DNA of 64,000 nucleotides. Origin: Citrobacter koseri (GTDB taxonomy: Bacteria; Pseudomonadota; Gammaproteobacteria; Enterobacterales; Enterobacteriaceae). Both the position numbers and the translations under genes were made by a program. Each line of letters begins with the position of its first letter. Position 1 is the first letter of the stretch. The stretch is from NCBI GenBank assembly GCA_900446925.1, contig UAVY01000001.1, positions 310,001 through 374,000 of the forward strand. The letters run 5' to 3'. Positions 30,760-39,332 of the stretch are shown in pieces. The notes beneath the pieces were generated by a model that did not search any database, was not told the DNA's origin, and saw only the letters and a list, made by a program, of their open reading frames with translations.

Positions 30760-31035
30760 ATGGAACTAAAACAACGCCTTGAAGACTACACCGAATCCGA
30801 ATTCTTAGACTTCCTAAATGAATTCTCCGCAAACCCGCGCTACCAAGGAGAAATGGACCGTGAATCTTACATCGACTCATTAGTCGATCATTTCGATAAA
30901 ATCGTGGACCATCCAGAAAGTAATGGTTTGATTTTCTATCCCCCGGATGACAGGGAAGACAGCCCACAAGGCATCATTGAAGAAATTAAAAAGATGGCGC
31001 AAATCTCAGGGACGCCCATCATTCAAAGACTCTGA
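30760..31035 (+). CDS. Colicin-type DNase immunity protein (Im9-like), first copy
   Basis: 91 residues, 11 bases after the toxin stop, behind GAGAGGG. It aligns by eye with Im2/Im7/Im8/Im9: MELKQRLEDYTESEFLDFLN (helix I), DHFDKIVDHPES (helix II), LIFYPPDDREDSPQGIIEEI (helix III and the following conserved DDSPxGI segment). Im9 Tyr54-Tyr55 is Phe-Tyr here, and the specificity aspartate next to it appears replaced by Gly. It is predicted to bind and block the DNase domain of the preceding effector. Confidence 0.88.
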   Translation: MELKQRLEDYTESEFLDFLNEFSANPRYQGEMDRESYIDSLVDHFDKIVDHPESNGLIFYPPDDREDSPQGIIEEIKKMAQISGTPIIQRL

Positions 31036-31082
31036 GTAAATACGAGGACCTGTATTTAACAACACATTAGAAAGGTGAACAT

Positions 31083-31394
31083 ATGATTCATTTTAAACAA
31101 AAACTCGAAGACTACACTGAATCCGAATTCATAAAATTCCTGAATGAATTTTTTGAAAACCCTGGCAATCTGAAAGGAAGAGAATTTGAATCTCACTCTA
31201 ATAGGCTAGTCAAACACTTCGATAAAATCGTGGATCATCCTGAAGGCAATGGTTTGATTTTTTATCCCCCGGATGACAGGGAGGACAGTCCACAAGGCAT
31301 CATTGGAGAAATTAAAAGATGGCGTAAATCCCAGGGACTTCCCCCGTTCAATCACAGAAAAAACTCAGATACAAACCTAAGGAAATTCAAATGA
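31083..31394 (+). CDS. Colicin-type DNase immunity protein (Im9-like), second copy
   Basis: 103 residues, a tandem duplicate of the preceding immunity gene. The C-terminal half (FDKIVDHPEGNGLIFYPPDD onward) is nearly the same in protein and DNA. The helix I-II loop differs (ENPGNLKGREFESHSNRLVK), which is where Im proteins set partner specificity. A basic 15-residue tail ends NTNLRKFK-like. It has its own AGAAAGGTGAAC ribosome site, and its stop overlaps the next start (ATGA). It may protect against a different but related DNase. Confidence 0.85.
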   Translation: MIHFKQKLEDYTESEFIKFLNEFFENPGNLKGREFESHSNRLVKHFDKIVDHPEGNGLIFYPPDDREDSPQGIIGEIKRWRKSQGLPPFNHRKNSDTNLRKFK

Positions 31395-31794
31395 CAATAC
31401 TGGTTACGGTTCAGGCTCAGCTCATTGTGGGTGAAGCGCAGGTGATAGAGAGTCTGGCCCCGAAGGTTCATTTGCAGCAGTGTTTGAAGACGATGGAAAA
31501 ACGGGATATTTCTATGCCCTTGATGAGTCTGTTGATGGTAATCCTATCAGAGATGCTCTACATATCTACAATACAGAAGACGTTTCAGACGGGCATATCC
31601 CGTCTGATGTGAAGATCGGTTGGTCAGAAGACAGCAGGAAATGCGTGCTTTTAATTAATAATTATCCGCATGGTGTATTTGATTTTGAATCTAAAAATGG
31701 ATACTGCCGAAGTGGCTTCCCACCCCCAATCAATCAGGAATGGTCTGTTTCAGGTCACAACTGGAATGATACCGTTGATGATTTTTTCAGATGA
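31391..31794 (+). CDS. DUF2251 family protein, putative third immunity-type gene (one frameshift)
   Basis: About 134 residues when one missing C is restored in the run near 31456-31459. The product then reads VTVQAQLIVGEAQVIESLAP, EGSFAAVFEDDGKTGYFYAL, DALHIYN, LLINNYPHGVFDF and GYCRSGFPPP, which matches DUF2251 as I know it. Its start overlaps the stop of the second immunity gene by 4 bases, so it belongs to the toxin operon. Genes of this family are often found in variable toxin/immunity regions. Its function here is not established. Confidence 0.7.
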
Positions 31795-31800
31795 TTTGTG

Positions 31801-31892
31801 AATAACCCACAGGTGTCAGGCATATCAATACTGTCGAGGTAAAATTAAAGTATCCTCCTGTCAGTATAAAACAGTACCAGACACCTGTTATT
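31801..31892. repeat. 92-bp imperfect inverted repeat, MITE-like
   Basis: The left arm AATAACCCACAGGTGTCAGG (31801-) and the right arm ending ACACCTGTTATT (-31892) are inverted copies over about 39 bases each, with small gaps, around an AT spacer (31841-31853). ACAGGTGTC / GACACCTGT and ATACTGTC-AGG / CCT-CTGTCAGTAT are the matching blocks. It has no coding capacity. It looks like a non-autonomous element or fused insertion-sequence ends at the border of the toxin cassette. Confidence 0.5.
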
Positions 31893-31998
31893 CAGTTCTG
31901 GTTTAGCCCGCTTTTATTGACGCCTGATATTTTTTTCAGCGTACTTTTTCTCTATGCTGTATCGATACACTTGATTGGATACCGCCTGGGAGCACAGG

Positions 31999-33048
31999 AT
32001 GCCGGTTTTGCAGTGGGGTTTGTTGTTCCTGCTATCACTCCTTCTTTCGCTGGCTTTTCTCTGCATCCACCTCCCGGCGGCGCTACTGCTCGGCCCGATG
32101 ATTGCCGGTATCGCATTCAGTCTGAAAGGCATTACGCTGCAACTCCCCCGCTCCACTTTTCTCGCAGCGCAGGCCATTCTCGGCTGCATGATTGCGCAAA
32201 ACCTTACTGGTTCGATTCTCACCACGCTGGCGGTGAACTGGCCGGTGGTGTTAGCCATTCTGCTGGTGACGCTGCTCTCCAGCGCGGTGGTCGGCTGGCT
32301 GCTGGTGCGCTACAGCTCACTGCCGGGCAATACCGGCGCATGGGGTTCCTCCCCCGGCGGCGCGGCGGCAATGGTGGCGATGGCGCAGGACTACGGCGCG
32401 GATATCCGCTTGGTGGCGTTTATGCAGTACCTGCGGGTACTGTTTGTCGCAGGCGCCGCCGTGCTGGTCACGCGGCTGATCCTCGGCGACAGCGCAGAAG
32501 CGGTCAGCCAGCAGATTGCGTGGTTCCCGCCGCTGAGCGGCAATCTGTGGAGCACGCTGCTGCTGGCTGCGGTTGCAGGTTTCACCGGGCGCATATTGCG
32601 CATTCCTTCCGGTACTATGCTGGCGCCGATGATCGTCGGCGCATGGCTTCATGCGGGCGGCATGATCGTAATTGAACTGCCGGAATGGCTGCTGGCGATT
32701 GCGTATATGGCCATTGGCTGGCGCATCGGATTAGGGTTCGACAGGCAGGTCTTTTTTATGGCGCTGCGTCCGCTGCCGCAGATTCTGGCCTCCATCTTTG
32801 CCCTGATGGCGATTTGCGCGGCGATGGCCTGGGGACTCGCCCACTACATGCAGATTGATTTTATCACCGCCTGGCTTGCCACCAGCCCCGGCGGGCTGGA
32901 TACCGTGGCGGTGATCGCCGCCGGTAGCAACGCCGACATGGCGCTGATTATGGCGATGCAAACCCTGCGGCTGTTCAGCATTTTGTTGACCGGGCCTGCG
33001 GTTGCCCGTTTTATTTCAACCTATGCGCCGAAACAGCCGCAGGCATAA
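31999..33048 (+). CDS. abrB: AbrB-family membrane protein
   Basis: 349-residue multi-helix inner-membrane protein of the AbrB/YbgN (ammonia monooxygenase-like) family, with two related halves. AWGSSPGGAAAMVAMAQDYG and LATSPGGLDTVAVIAAGSNA are the repeated SPGG motifs. The start MPVLQWGLLFLLS at 31999 is the E. coli start and has GGGAGCACAGG ahead of it; an in-frame codon eight residues upstream is less likely. It has been named a regulator of aidB in E. coli, but its biochemical role is unclear. In E. coli it is next to nei; here the uronate operon separates them. Confidence 0.93.
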   Translation: MPVLQWGLLFLLSLLLSLAFLCIHLPAALLLGPMIAGIAFSLKGITLQLPRSTFLAAQAILGCMIAQNLTGSILTTLAVNWPVVLAILLVTLLSSAVVGWLLVRYSSLPGNTGAWGSSPGGAAAMVAMAQDYGADIRLVAFMQYLRVLFVAGAAVLVTRLILGDSAEAVSQQIAWFPPLSGNLWSTLLLAAVAGFTGRILRIPSGTMLAPMIVGAWLHAGGMIVIELPEWLLAIAYMAIGWRIGLGFDRQVFFMALRPLPQILASIFALMAICAAMAWGLAHYMQIDFITAWLATSPGGLDTVAVIAAGSNADMALIMAMQTLRLFSILLTGPAVARFISTYAPKQPQA

Positions 33049-33054
33049 AAATGT

Positions 33055-33847
33055 TTAATTTAAATTATATTTAAACCCAACCCTGATCTGGTATTCATTT
33101 TTGGTGTCATCGCCATCTTTATATTCATCCAGATAACCTAATTCAAAGAAGGGGTAAAAACGCGGCGTTGCATGGAAGTTAAAAACAAAATTATGTTGCA
33201 GCGTATGGTTTTTTACCATTCGCATATTCAAATTTATCGCCATGCGTTTTACTGTAATATGTCGGATTATATTGTACCCAAAAATCTGGCGTAAAATATT
33301 TGGTCAGATAAATATCAACGCGATGTTCCGAAGAGTCATCCCAGTCGCCCTGTAGCGTCTGGCTGTCGTGATTTTGATGATTATAGCGGTAGCGTAAAAC
33401 GGCACCCAGCGTTGGGTCAAAGTGATAACCAATACCGAGGTAAGGATCGATACGCGAACCGGCGGACTCCCAATGGAAGACAACCCCAGGTTCAAGCCAG
33501 AAGTCGCTCTCGCCCAGCGGGAACGGCTTGTTAAACTCTGCTTCTTCGTAGCTGCTTTTCCACTGCTCCATATTCTTACCGAGATCGGAGTCCGTCTCAA
33601 AACTCCAGTACATTCGGGCGAAAATACTGTTCGGGTCCTGCACCACGCCTGTCAGCATCAGTCGTTGTAAAAAACGCTCGCTGGCCGTGCGATATTGTGT
33701 GCGTGGCGCAAAATAAACCGTCGTGAACGGTTTTTCTTTTGCCTGTGGCGCCGTCGTTGAATGACTGTTATTGTCCGCAAAAACGCTGGCGGAAGGCATG
33801 ACCAGTGCAGCCGCTAATAGGGCTGTATTCATATTCTTACTTTGCAT
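33055..33847 (-). CDS. kdgM: KdgM-family oligogalacturonate-type outer-membrane porin (one frameshift)
   Basis: Outer-membrane channel for acidic oligosaccharides. The signal peptide is MNTALLAAALVMPSASVFA, cleaved before DNNS. The body is rich in aromatic beta-strands (GVVFHWESAGSRIDPYLGIG, YFTPDFWVQYNPTYY, ELGYLDEYKDGD) and ends with the C-terminal strand VGFKYNLN. An extra A/T in the run 33209-33214 splits the frame; corrected, it joins YANGK to NHTLQHNFVFNF and gives about 263 residues. It is the last gene of the minus-strand operon. The symbol is by family; several KdgM paralogues exist in enterics. Confidence 0.8.
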
Positions 33848-33928
33848 TATATTTTCCTTGCAGAAACAGAGATAAAATCTCCCCCTGCTAACTGAATAGC
33901 ATTATTATTTAACAGGAGGAGTGGGATA

Positions 33929-35119
33929 TTACCAGTAACTATTCCAGCATGACGTTGCGCGGGTAATGGCCTCCATCAGGAAATAATCACCCCAGGCACA
34001 GCATTCATTCACGCCAACGTTACCTTTAAAATAATAAACAGAATGTTTTAATAATCCTTCGCCTTCTTTGTGCTCCAGATTGAGATAGCCGTCGAGCATC
34101 CGCTCAATCATTCGCAATGCCAGCGCCTCATAACTTTCGCGATCGGGATGAGTCGCCGGAAGCTGTTTTACCAGCTCCAGCAAGGCGCAGGCGAGAATCG
34201 CGCTGGCAGAACTGTCTCTTTCGCTGTTGGGATCGGTCAGCGCCAGATCCCAGTAACAGACCAGGTCTTCCGGCAAACGGTTAATAAAATAGTTTGCCAG
34301 CGTCTGGCTCAATTCCAGCAGTTTCTCATCTCCGGTATAGAGGTAGTTCAGCAGAAAGCCATACACGCCCCATGCCTGCCCACGCGACCAGCAGGAATCG
34401 TCGGAGAACCCCTGATGGGTATTGCCAAAACGTGGCTCACCGGTGTGAACATCCATATAGTACGTGTGAAACGTCGAGCCGTCCTCGCGCACAATATAGC
34501 GTCGCGCCTGCTCAATATGGCTTTTCGCCGCCTGTGCATAGCGCGGGTCGCCCGTTGTCGCGCTGGCCTGATACAACAACGGCAGATTCATATTGCAGTC
34601 AATGATCATCCTCCCCTGCTGTTCCGGGTTATCCAGCTCTCCCCATGCCTGAATAATGCCGCACTTGTCGTGATAGCGCTCCATCAACACTTCTGCCGCC
34701 TGCTGGGCGATATATATTGCCTCCCGGTTATCGGTCAATTTGCTGGCAGCCACGCAGGAAAGGCTGTACAGAAACCCGAGGTCATGGTGGTTAGTGTGGT
34801 CGCGCTTTGCGATACGTTCGCCAAAGGAGCGGACATGCTGCCCGGCTAACGCACGATATGCGGCATTCCCTGTCCACTCCCATGCCAGCCACAGTTGCCC
34901 GGTCCAGAAACTGGTCGTCCACTCCTGATTATCGATAATCGGATAGATACCGTTTTTACATGCCGCGTCGGGAAAACGCTGGCCGAAATAAGCGCTGTTA
35001 CGATCAACAGCCTTTAAAATCACCGGCAACGCATGACGAATTTTCTGCGCGATAGCAGCACGCTCGCCGCGCTGTAGCGCAACAGGGACAATCGTTTCTT
35101 TACGGATAGTTGCAGACAT
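33929..35119 (-). CDS. GH88 unsaturated glucuronyl hydrolase
   Basis: 396-residue (alpha/alpha)6-barrel hydrolase that removes 4,5-unsaturated uronic acids from oligosaccharides made by lyases. Key motifs are NHHDLGFLYS with Asp113, IIDCNMNLPLLY with Asp174, and DDSCWSRGQAWGVYGFL near residue 240. The 61-residue spacing between the two aspartates equals that between the catalytic pair of the Bacillus GL1 enzyme as I recall it. No signal peptide is seen, so it is cytoplasmic and acts on imported substrate. It starts behind GAGAGAATT, 21 bases after the permease stop. The frame is intact. Confidence 0.88.
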   Translation of the reverse strand: MSATIRKETIVPVALQRGERAAIAQKIRHALPVILKAVDRNSAYFGQRFPDAACKNGIYPIIDNQEWTTSFWTGQLWLAWEWTGNAAYRALAGQHVRSFGERIAKRDHTNHHDLGFLYSLSCVAASKLTDNREAIYIAQQAAEVLMERYHDKCGIIQAWGELDNPEQQGRMIIDCNMNLPLLYQASATTGDPRYAQAAKSHIEQARRYIVREDGSTFHTYYMDVHTGEPRFGNTHQGFSDDSCWSRGQAWGVYGFLLNYLYTGDEKLLELSQTLANYFINRLPEDLVCYWDLALTDPNSERDSSASAILACALLELVKQLPATHPDRESYEALALRMIERMLDGYLNLEHKEGEGLLKHSVYYFKGNVGVNECCAWGDYFLMEAITRATSCWNSYW

Positions 35120-35140
35120 AATTCTCTCGTTTTCTTTACT

Positions 35141-36414
35141 TTAATGAATGGCTTCTTGCCCGTGGGCAGGGATGGCGGTGTTTTTTTTATGCTGATAGCA
35201 GGGAGATAGCGTGATGGCGGAGATCCCGGTAAATATCCAGCGCGATGATGCCCCATAATCAGATAGGTGTGTTCAAAACCGATCTTCTGGTAGGCATACC
35301 CTGCAGGCGGCGCCACCACGATAGAGCCGACGTAAATCATGGCCTGATAACCCAGCAGATACATCGTGGCGTTGACGCGCTTGTCGAAGTGTTCGGCGAT
35401 ATATTTGAAAAACCGAGACCAGAATCAGCGCAATTTCAATCCCATACAGCGGTTTTCACCAGGCAGATAATCAGCGGATCGTTGGTTAACCCGGAGATAA
35501 TCAAACGCAGGCTGATCACCAGCCCTGTCAGGGAGCATCCCCTGTTTGGCGCCGATGCGGTTAATGATGGCGGGCACCAGCATCATGCCGAAGAACTCGG
35601 CGGCGGACTGCGCGGTGCTCATATAGCCAAACATGGCGTTTCCTTCCTTCTTTGGTACTGAAGAAGGTGACGAAATAGCGGGAGAATTGCTGCTCGGCAA
35701 TAAACATCATCCATGCCACGCCCGCGATATACAGGGAGAAGGTCCAGAACTTTTTATTGCGCAGCAGCTGGAACACATCGCCAATGACAATCTTCTCTTT
35801 CGACAGAACGTTGTTTTCTTCCTGACCAAAGTGATCGACCTTCAGCGTCAGCAGCACCGCGAACATGCACAGCGCGGAAACGGTGCTGATAACAAAGTTG
35901 ATTTTGGGGGAGATATTGTAGAGATAGCCGGAAAACGATGACGCCGTCGCCCAGCCCAGCGCCGCCCACATGCGGATGCGGCCAAACTCCATGTCATACA
36001 GACGGCTGAAACGGTCAACATACGACTCTTCTGCCGCCACGCCCGCATACCAGCCGAGGCTGAAAAACAGCGCGCCGACAATTCATTCCGCTGACAAAAT
36101 GGGTTTGCAGCAGCGGCAGATAGCACCAGATGTAAAACGGCGCCATCAGTGCCGAAACAATACAGACAAAATAGAGCAGGTGTTTTTTCATGCCCATTTT
36201 GTCCATGATGTAGCCGTAAACGGGTTTGATAATCACCGCAAAAACGCCGTTAACGGGCAAACACCGTGCCGATTTCCACGCCATCCAGCCCGGCTTTATC
36301 CCCCAGCCAGATAGCATACAGGCCAAAACTGGCCGCCCAGGTAAAGGTAAACAGAAATACAAACAGACTCAGCTTGATGTAAGCCGAACGTGTCGACTGA
36401 ACAGGGTTCATCAT
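35141..36414 (-). CDS. LacY-type oligosaccharide:H+ symporter, MFS (frameshifted)
   Basis: Member of the OHS (LacY/RafB/CscB) branch of the MFS. It opens MMNPVQSTRSAYIKLSLFVF, then FGLYAIWLGDKAGLDGVEIG and VFAVIIKPVYGYIMDKMGMK, whose DKxGxKK loop is the family signature between helices 2 and 3. EFGRIRMWAALGWA mirrors the LacY FGRARMFGCVGWA segment. Breaks are at 36255-36257 (G), about 36085, 35650, 35530, 35450, 35410 and 35255. The reconstructed end is KKNTAIPAHGQEAIH. The corrected length of about 420 residues is normal. It presumably imports the GH88 substrate. Confidence 0.8.
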
Positions 36415-36437
36415 TATTTTCTCCGCATCAGCGTCAA

Positions 36438-38223
36438 TTATTTTATTTCCAGCGTTTTCGAGTTCAGCGTCAGCACCTGATTGACACGATCGAATGCCAT
36501 GATTACCGGCGGCGGCAGCGTCGGAGACATCGTGGCGTTAACGCTACAGGCCAGCCAGTGAGTGCCCGGCGTGAGCGTCGTGCCGAGACAGGGGATCTCT
36601 CCAGGAGAGGCATACAGAATGTTGCTGTTCGGCGGGGTGGTGACGACCAGCGGCTGGCGTTCAGCCAGCAAATCCTCGATCTGACACACGCCGGAAGTGG
36701 TACTGAGAGTCAGCCCGTTTTTTTGCCATTCGGGTCGTCGTCAGATGATGGCGATTCAGTGCGAATCCGCCTTCCACGCAGTCGAGCGTGCGTGGGGTTA
36801 CAACGCGATGTAGCCGGGAGATGCCCCTGCTCATGCGGGATAAGCCAGGTGGTGACGCTGACATCCGGCCAGGGGCGCCAGACGCTTCGAAGCCACGCTG
36901 GCGTCATCTCCACCGCATCGCACTCGCGACGCCCGCGCCAGTAGCCGTCCTGCTCGCTGAACATCAGCGTCGAGTCACAGGCGGCATGGTTCAGACCATA
37001 CACACCGCGTTCAAGGGTGAAACCAAAGTGGCTGGAATAGGCGAACTTGCAGTATTTGGGCGTCGAAATTGACGAAGTTATTGCGATCGTACTGGCCCGG
37101 ACATCAGCATCCAGACGTGATGGTTATCCTCCGCATGAACAATAAACTGCCCGGCTTCCGCTATCGGGTGAACCGTCTCCAGCACGGGCAATGGCGCGGG
37201 TTCCGCCTGCCAGAACGCACTCTCTTGCGGCAGCGCCAGAATCAGCAATGCCTTACATGCCCAGTACGGCGAACCTGGGCTGTTGTAATCTTCGGTCATC
37301 ACCAGATTCGGGTATGTGTACCCCAGCGTGAACAAACCATCCGGGCCGATAAACGGTTGGCTCAGCCACCAGTCGATATGCCGCAGGATCAGCCCTTTGA
37401 TAACCGGTACGCTAAACACATCCAGCCCGGTATATGCCACCGCGCTCCAGAATGCGACCTGTACGAAGCGATAAGTCAGGCTACGGCCAAAGGGGATCGC
37501 ATTGCCGTCACCGGTAAAGTAATGGATATAATCTTTCGCGAACTGACGCGCGCGCTGACGATAGCGCAGGCAACGTTCGGGATCAGCATCCTGCATAAAG
37601 TGGCTGTACAGCAGGCTGTAAAAGTGAAACCCGCTGGAGATGTAGTAGTCGCGCGGCTTACCGGCGCCATCGGCGTACCAGCCGTTGCCAAGCCAGAACG
37701 GTTCAATGGCATTCAGATGCTTATCAATCACCATCATGTCGTAATGCCGCCCGACGCACTTAAGCCCCACCTGCACCAGCACCGGGAAGAAATGCCAGTT
37801 GTTATCGGGGATCTGAATGTCGGCGCTCTGGCGTAACCAGCGCTCCAGATTGTTTTGCTCGTCGGTGGAGAGCGCTGACCAAAGCCCCGTTCCCGGTAAC
37901 GCCAGCGCCAAGCCAAACGCCGCCATTTCGACGCATCGCTGATCGTTATCCGCCAGGGAGCCCCAGTAATCAGGATGTTCGGGATCGCAGCCGTGACGAA
38001 TACCGTCGATAAACGTCTCGCGAAAATCATCGGCTTCGCCACCGCTCAGTAACGGCGCCAGCAGCCACAACAGACGAGAGAAACCTTCCATTCCGGCGAC
38101 ATCCGCCGGATAGTGTGCGGACGTTTCTCCGGCGTCCAGACGCGTGTTCCCTCGCCTCAAATGGGGGACGGCTGACGCCAGCCATTGTTGCGCCAGTCCG
38201 ACATATTCTTGCCTTATTCGCAT
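36438..38223 (-). CDS. DUF2264 protein (predicted alpha/alpha-barrel carbohydrate-active enzyme), frameshifted
   Basis: About 590 residues. The first 380 are unbroken from MRIRQEYVGLAQQWLASAVP, through GMEGFSRLLWLLAPL, NDQRCVEMAAFGLAL, NNWHFFPVLVQVGLK, WYADGAGKPRDYYISSGFHF and TEDYNSPGSPYWACKALLIL, all characteristic of DUF2264. The C-terminal part (FGFTLERGVYGLNHAACDST onward) is read after frame changes near 37060 and 36830-36700. The tryptophan- and histidine-rich barrel resembles lyases and unsaturated-sugar hydrolases. I know of no proven reaction. The start at 38223 is behind CGAGG and within a KdgR-like site. It is first in the operon. Confidence 0.75.
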
Positions 38224-38242
38224 AATGAAACCTCGTTTCATT
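38224..38242. promoter_or_regulatory. KdgR-like operator upstream of the DUF2264 operon
   Basis: AATGAAAC-CTC-GTTTCATT is a perfect 8-bp inverted repeat with a 3-base centre. It fits the KdgR operator consensus as I recall it (AATRAAAY-N3-RTTTYATT) at every defined position. It abuts the DUF2264 start codon, so repressor binding would block transcription into the operon. KdgR controls pectin and uronate catabolic genes in enterics. Confidence 0.6.
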
Positions 38243-38416
38243 TGATAAATGTTGGACGCATAATAAGGATTCAGACGGACAGACAAATGTGATAATTGTC
38301 GTATTTTCGGACAACGTCGGTGATGAATAACAACATTCATCCTCTTTTAGCGACAAAAATTCGATTAGAGTGATAAAAGTTTAAGTTTATTCACATTGCG
38401 GGAGGGGCGGGCAGAA
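38243..38416. promoter_or_regulatory. Divergent promoter region of the uronate operon and AraC gene
   Basis: About 175 AT-rich bases between the DUF2264 gene and the AraC-type regulator. They must hold both promoters; no clear -35/-10 pair stands out. Confidence 0.5.
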
Positions 38417-39265
38417 ATGCAGCGAATGGAAGACAGCAGTTATCTTGAGAATATCAACCTCAACGATAAGTCGATTTACTTTAACCGCATGAAGAATATG
38501 CCTGCCAACTACTACCACTGGCATCAGTGTGTGGAGATCCTGTCAGTTTCTCAGGGAGTTGGCATCGCGCTAATGGAGCACCAGCAGTACACCGTTAAAC
38601 CGGGGCGTATTTTTATTTTTCCGCCGGGAAAGCTGCATAAGGTGTTTGTCGAGCAGGACGATCGTAATGTTTATCACCGTACAACGCTGCATTTTAATGG
38701 CTCAATTATTGAACAGTACCTGCGGGATTTTCCGCGTCAGCAAATGTTGCTGCGTCAGCTCTGCGGTCGGGGAGAAAAGGCGCGGGTATTTGATGTCGGC
38801 GACGTACAGCCGGTGATTGAAACGCTGCTGAGCCGTTTTGAAACGCTGGTAAAAAGCAAAACGTTCAGCGTCAGCGACAGCGCATTTCTGGTGATGCAGA
38901 TTATCAGCCTGCTGCCGCATCAGGAGCAGGCGACGGGATACAATACCTTTTCGGTCAGCATTATCCGTTGGATAGAAACCCATTTTCACCAGCGCTGCTC
39001 GCTGGACGATATCGCCCGCGAGATGGGCTGCTCGCGCGGACATGCCTCACGCCGCTTTCACGAGGAAACGGGCGGCACCATTCAGGAGTATCTGATGATG
39101 CGCCGTATCCGTCAGGCATGTGAATTACTGTTGCACACCAACAGCTCAGTGCGTGAGATTGCCGAACAGGTCGGTTTCTCCGAGTACGCCTGGTTTATTA
39201 CCTGTTTTCGCAAGAATATGGGTAAAACGCCGTTGCAATATCGCAAAACGTATTCCCCCGCCTAG
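38417..39265 (+). CDS. AraC-family regulator of the uronate oligosaccharide operon
   Basis: 282 residues from MQRMEDSSYLENINL, preceded by GGAGG at 38401-38405. The N-terminal cupin sensor has HWHQCVEIL and GRIFIFPPGKLHKVF; the histidines are typical of sugar-responsive AraC members. Two helix-turn-helix motifs follow: LDDIAREMGCSRGHASRRFH and VREIAEQVGFSEYAWFITCF, ending MGKTPLQYRK. It is divergent from the DUF2264 operon, so it most likely activates it in response to an imported uronate oligosaccharide. The frame is intact. Confidence 0.9.
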   Translation: MQRMEDSSYLENINLNDKSIYFNRMKNMPANYYHWHQCVEILSVSQGVGIALMEHQQYTVKPGRIFIFPPGKLHKVFVEQDDRNVYHRTTLHFNGSIIEQYLRDFPRQQMLLRQLCGRGEKARVFDVGDVQPVIETLLSRFETLVKSKTFSVSDSAFLVMQIISLLPHQEQATGYNTFSVSIIRWIETHFHQRCSLDDIAREMGCSRGHASRRFHEETGGTIQEYLMMRRIRQACELLLHTNSSVREIAEQVGFSEYAWFITCFRKNMGKTPLQYRKTYSPA

Positions 39266-39286
39266 TTCCCACGCTGGATGGCCTGG

Positions 39287-39322
39287 CCTGTAGGTCGGAT
39301 AAGGCAAAGCCGCCATCCGGCG
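39287..39322. repeat. Single REP unit between AraC gene and nei
   Basis: TGTAGGTCGGATAAGGCAAAGCCGCCATCCGGC, a standard REP palindrome, between two convergent genes. Confidence 0.75.
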
Positions 39323-39332
39323 CGTTGACGAA

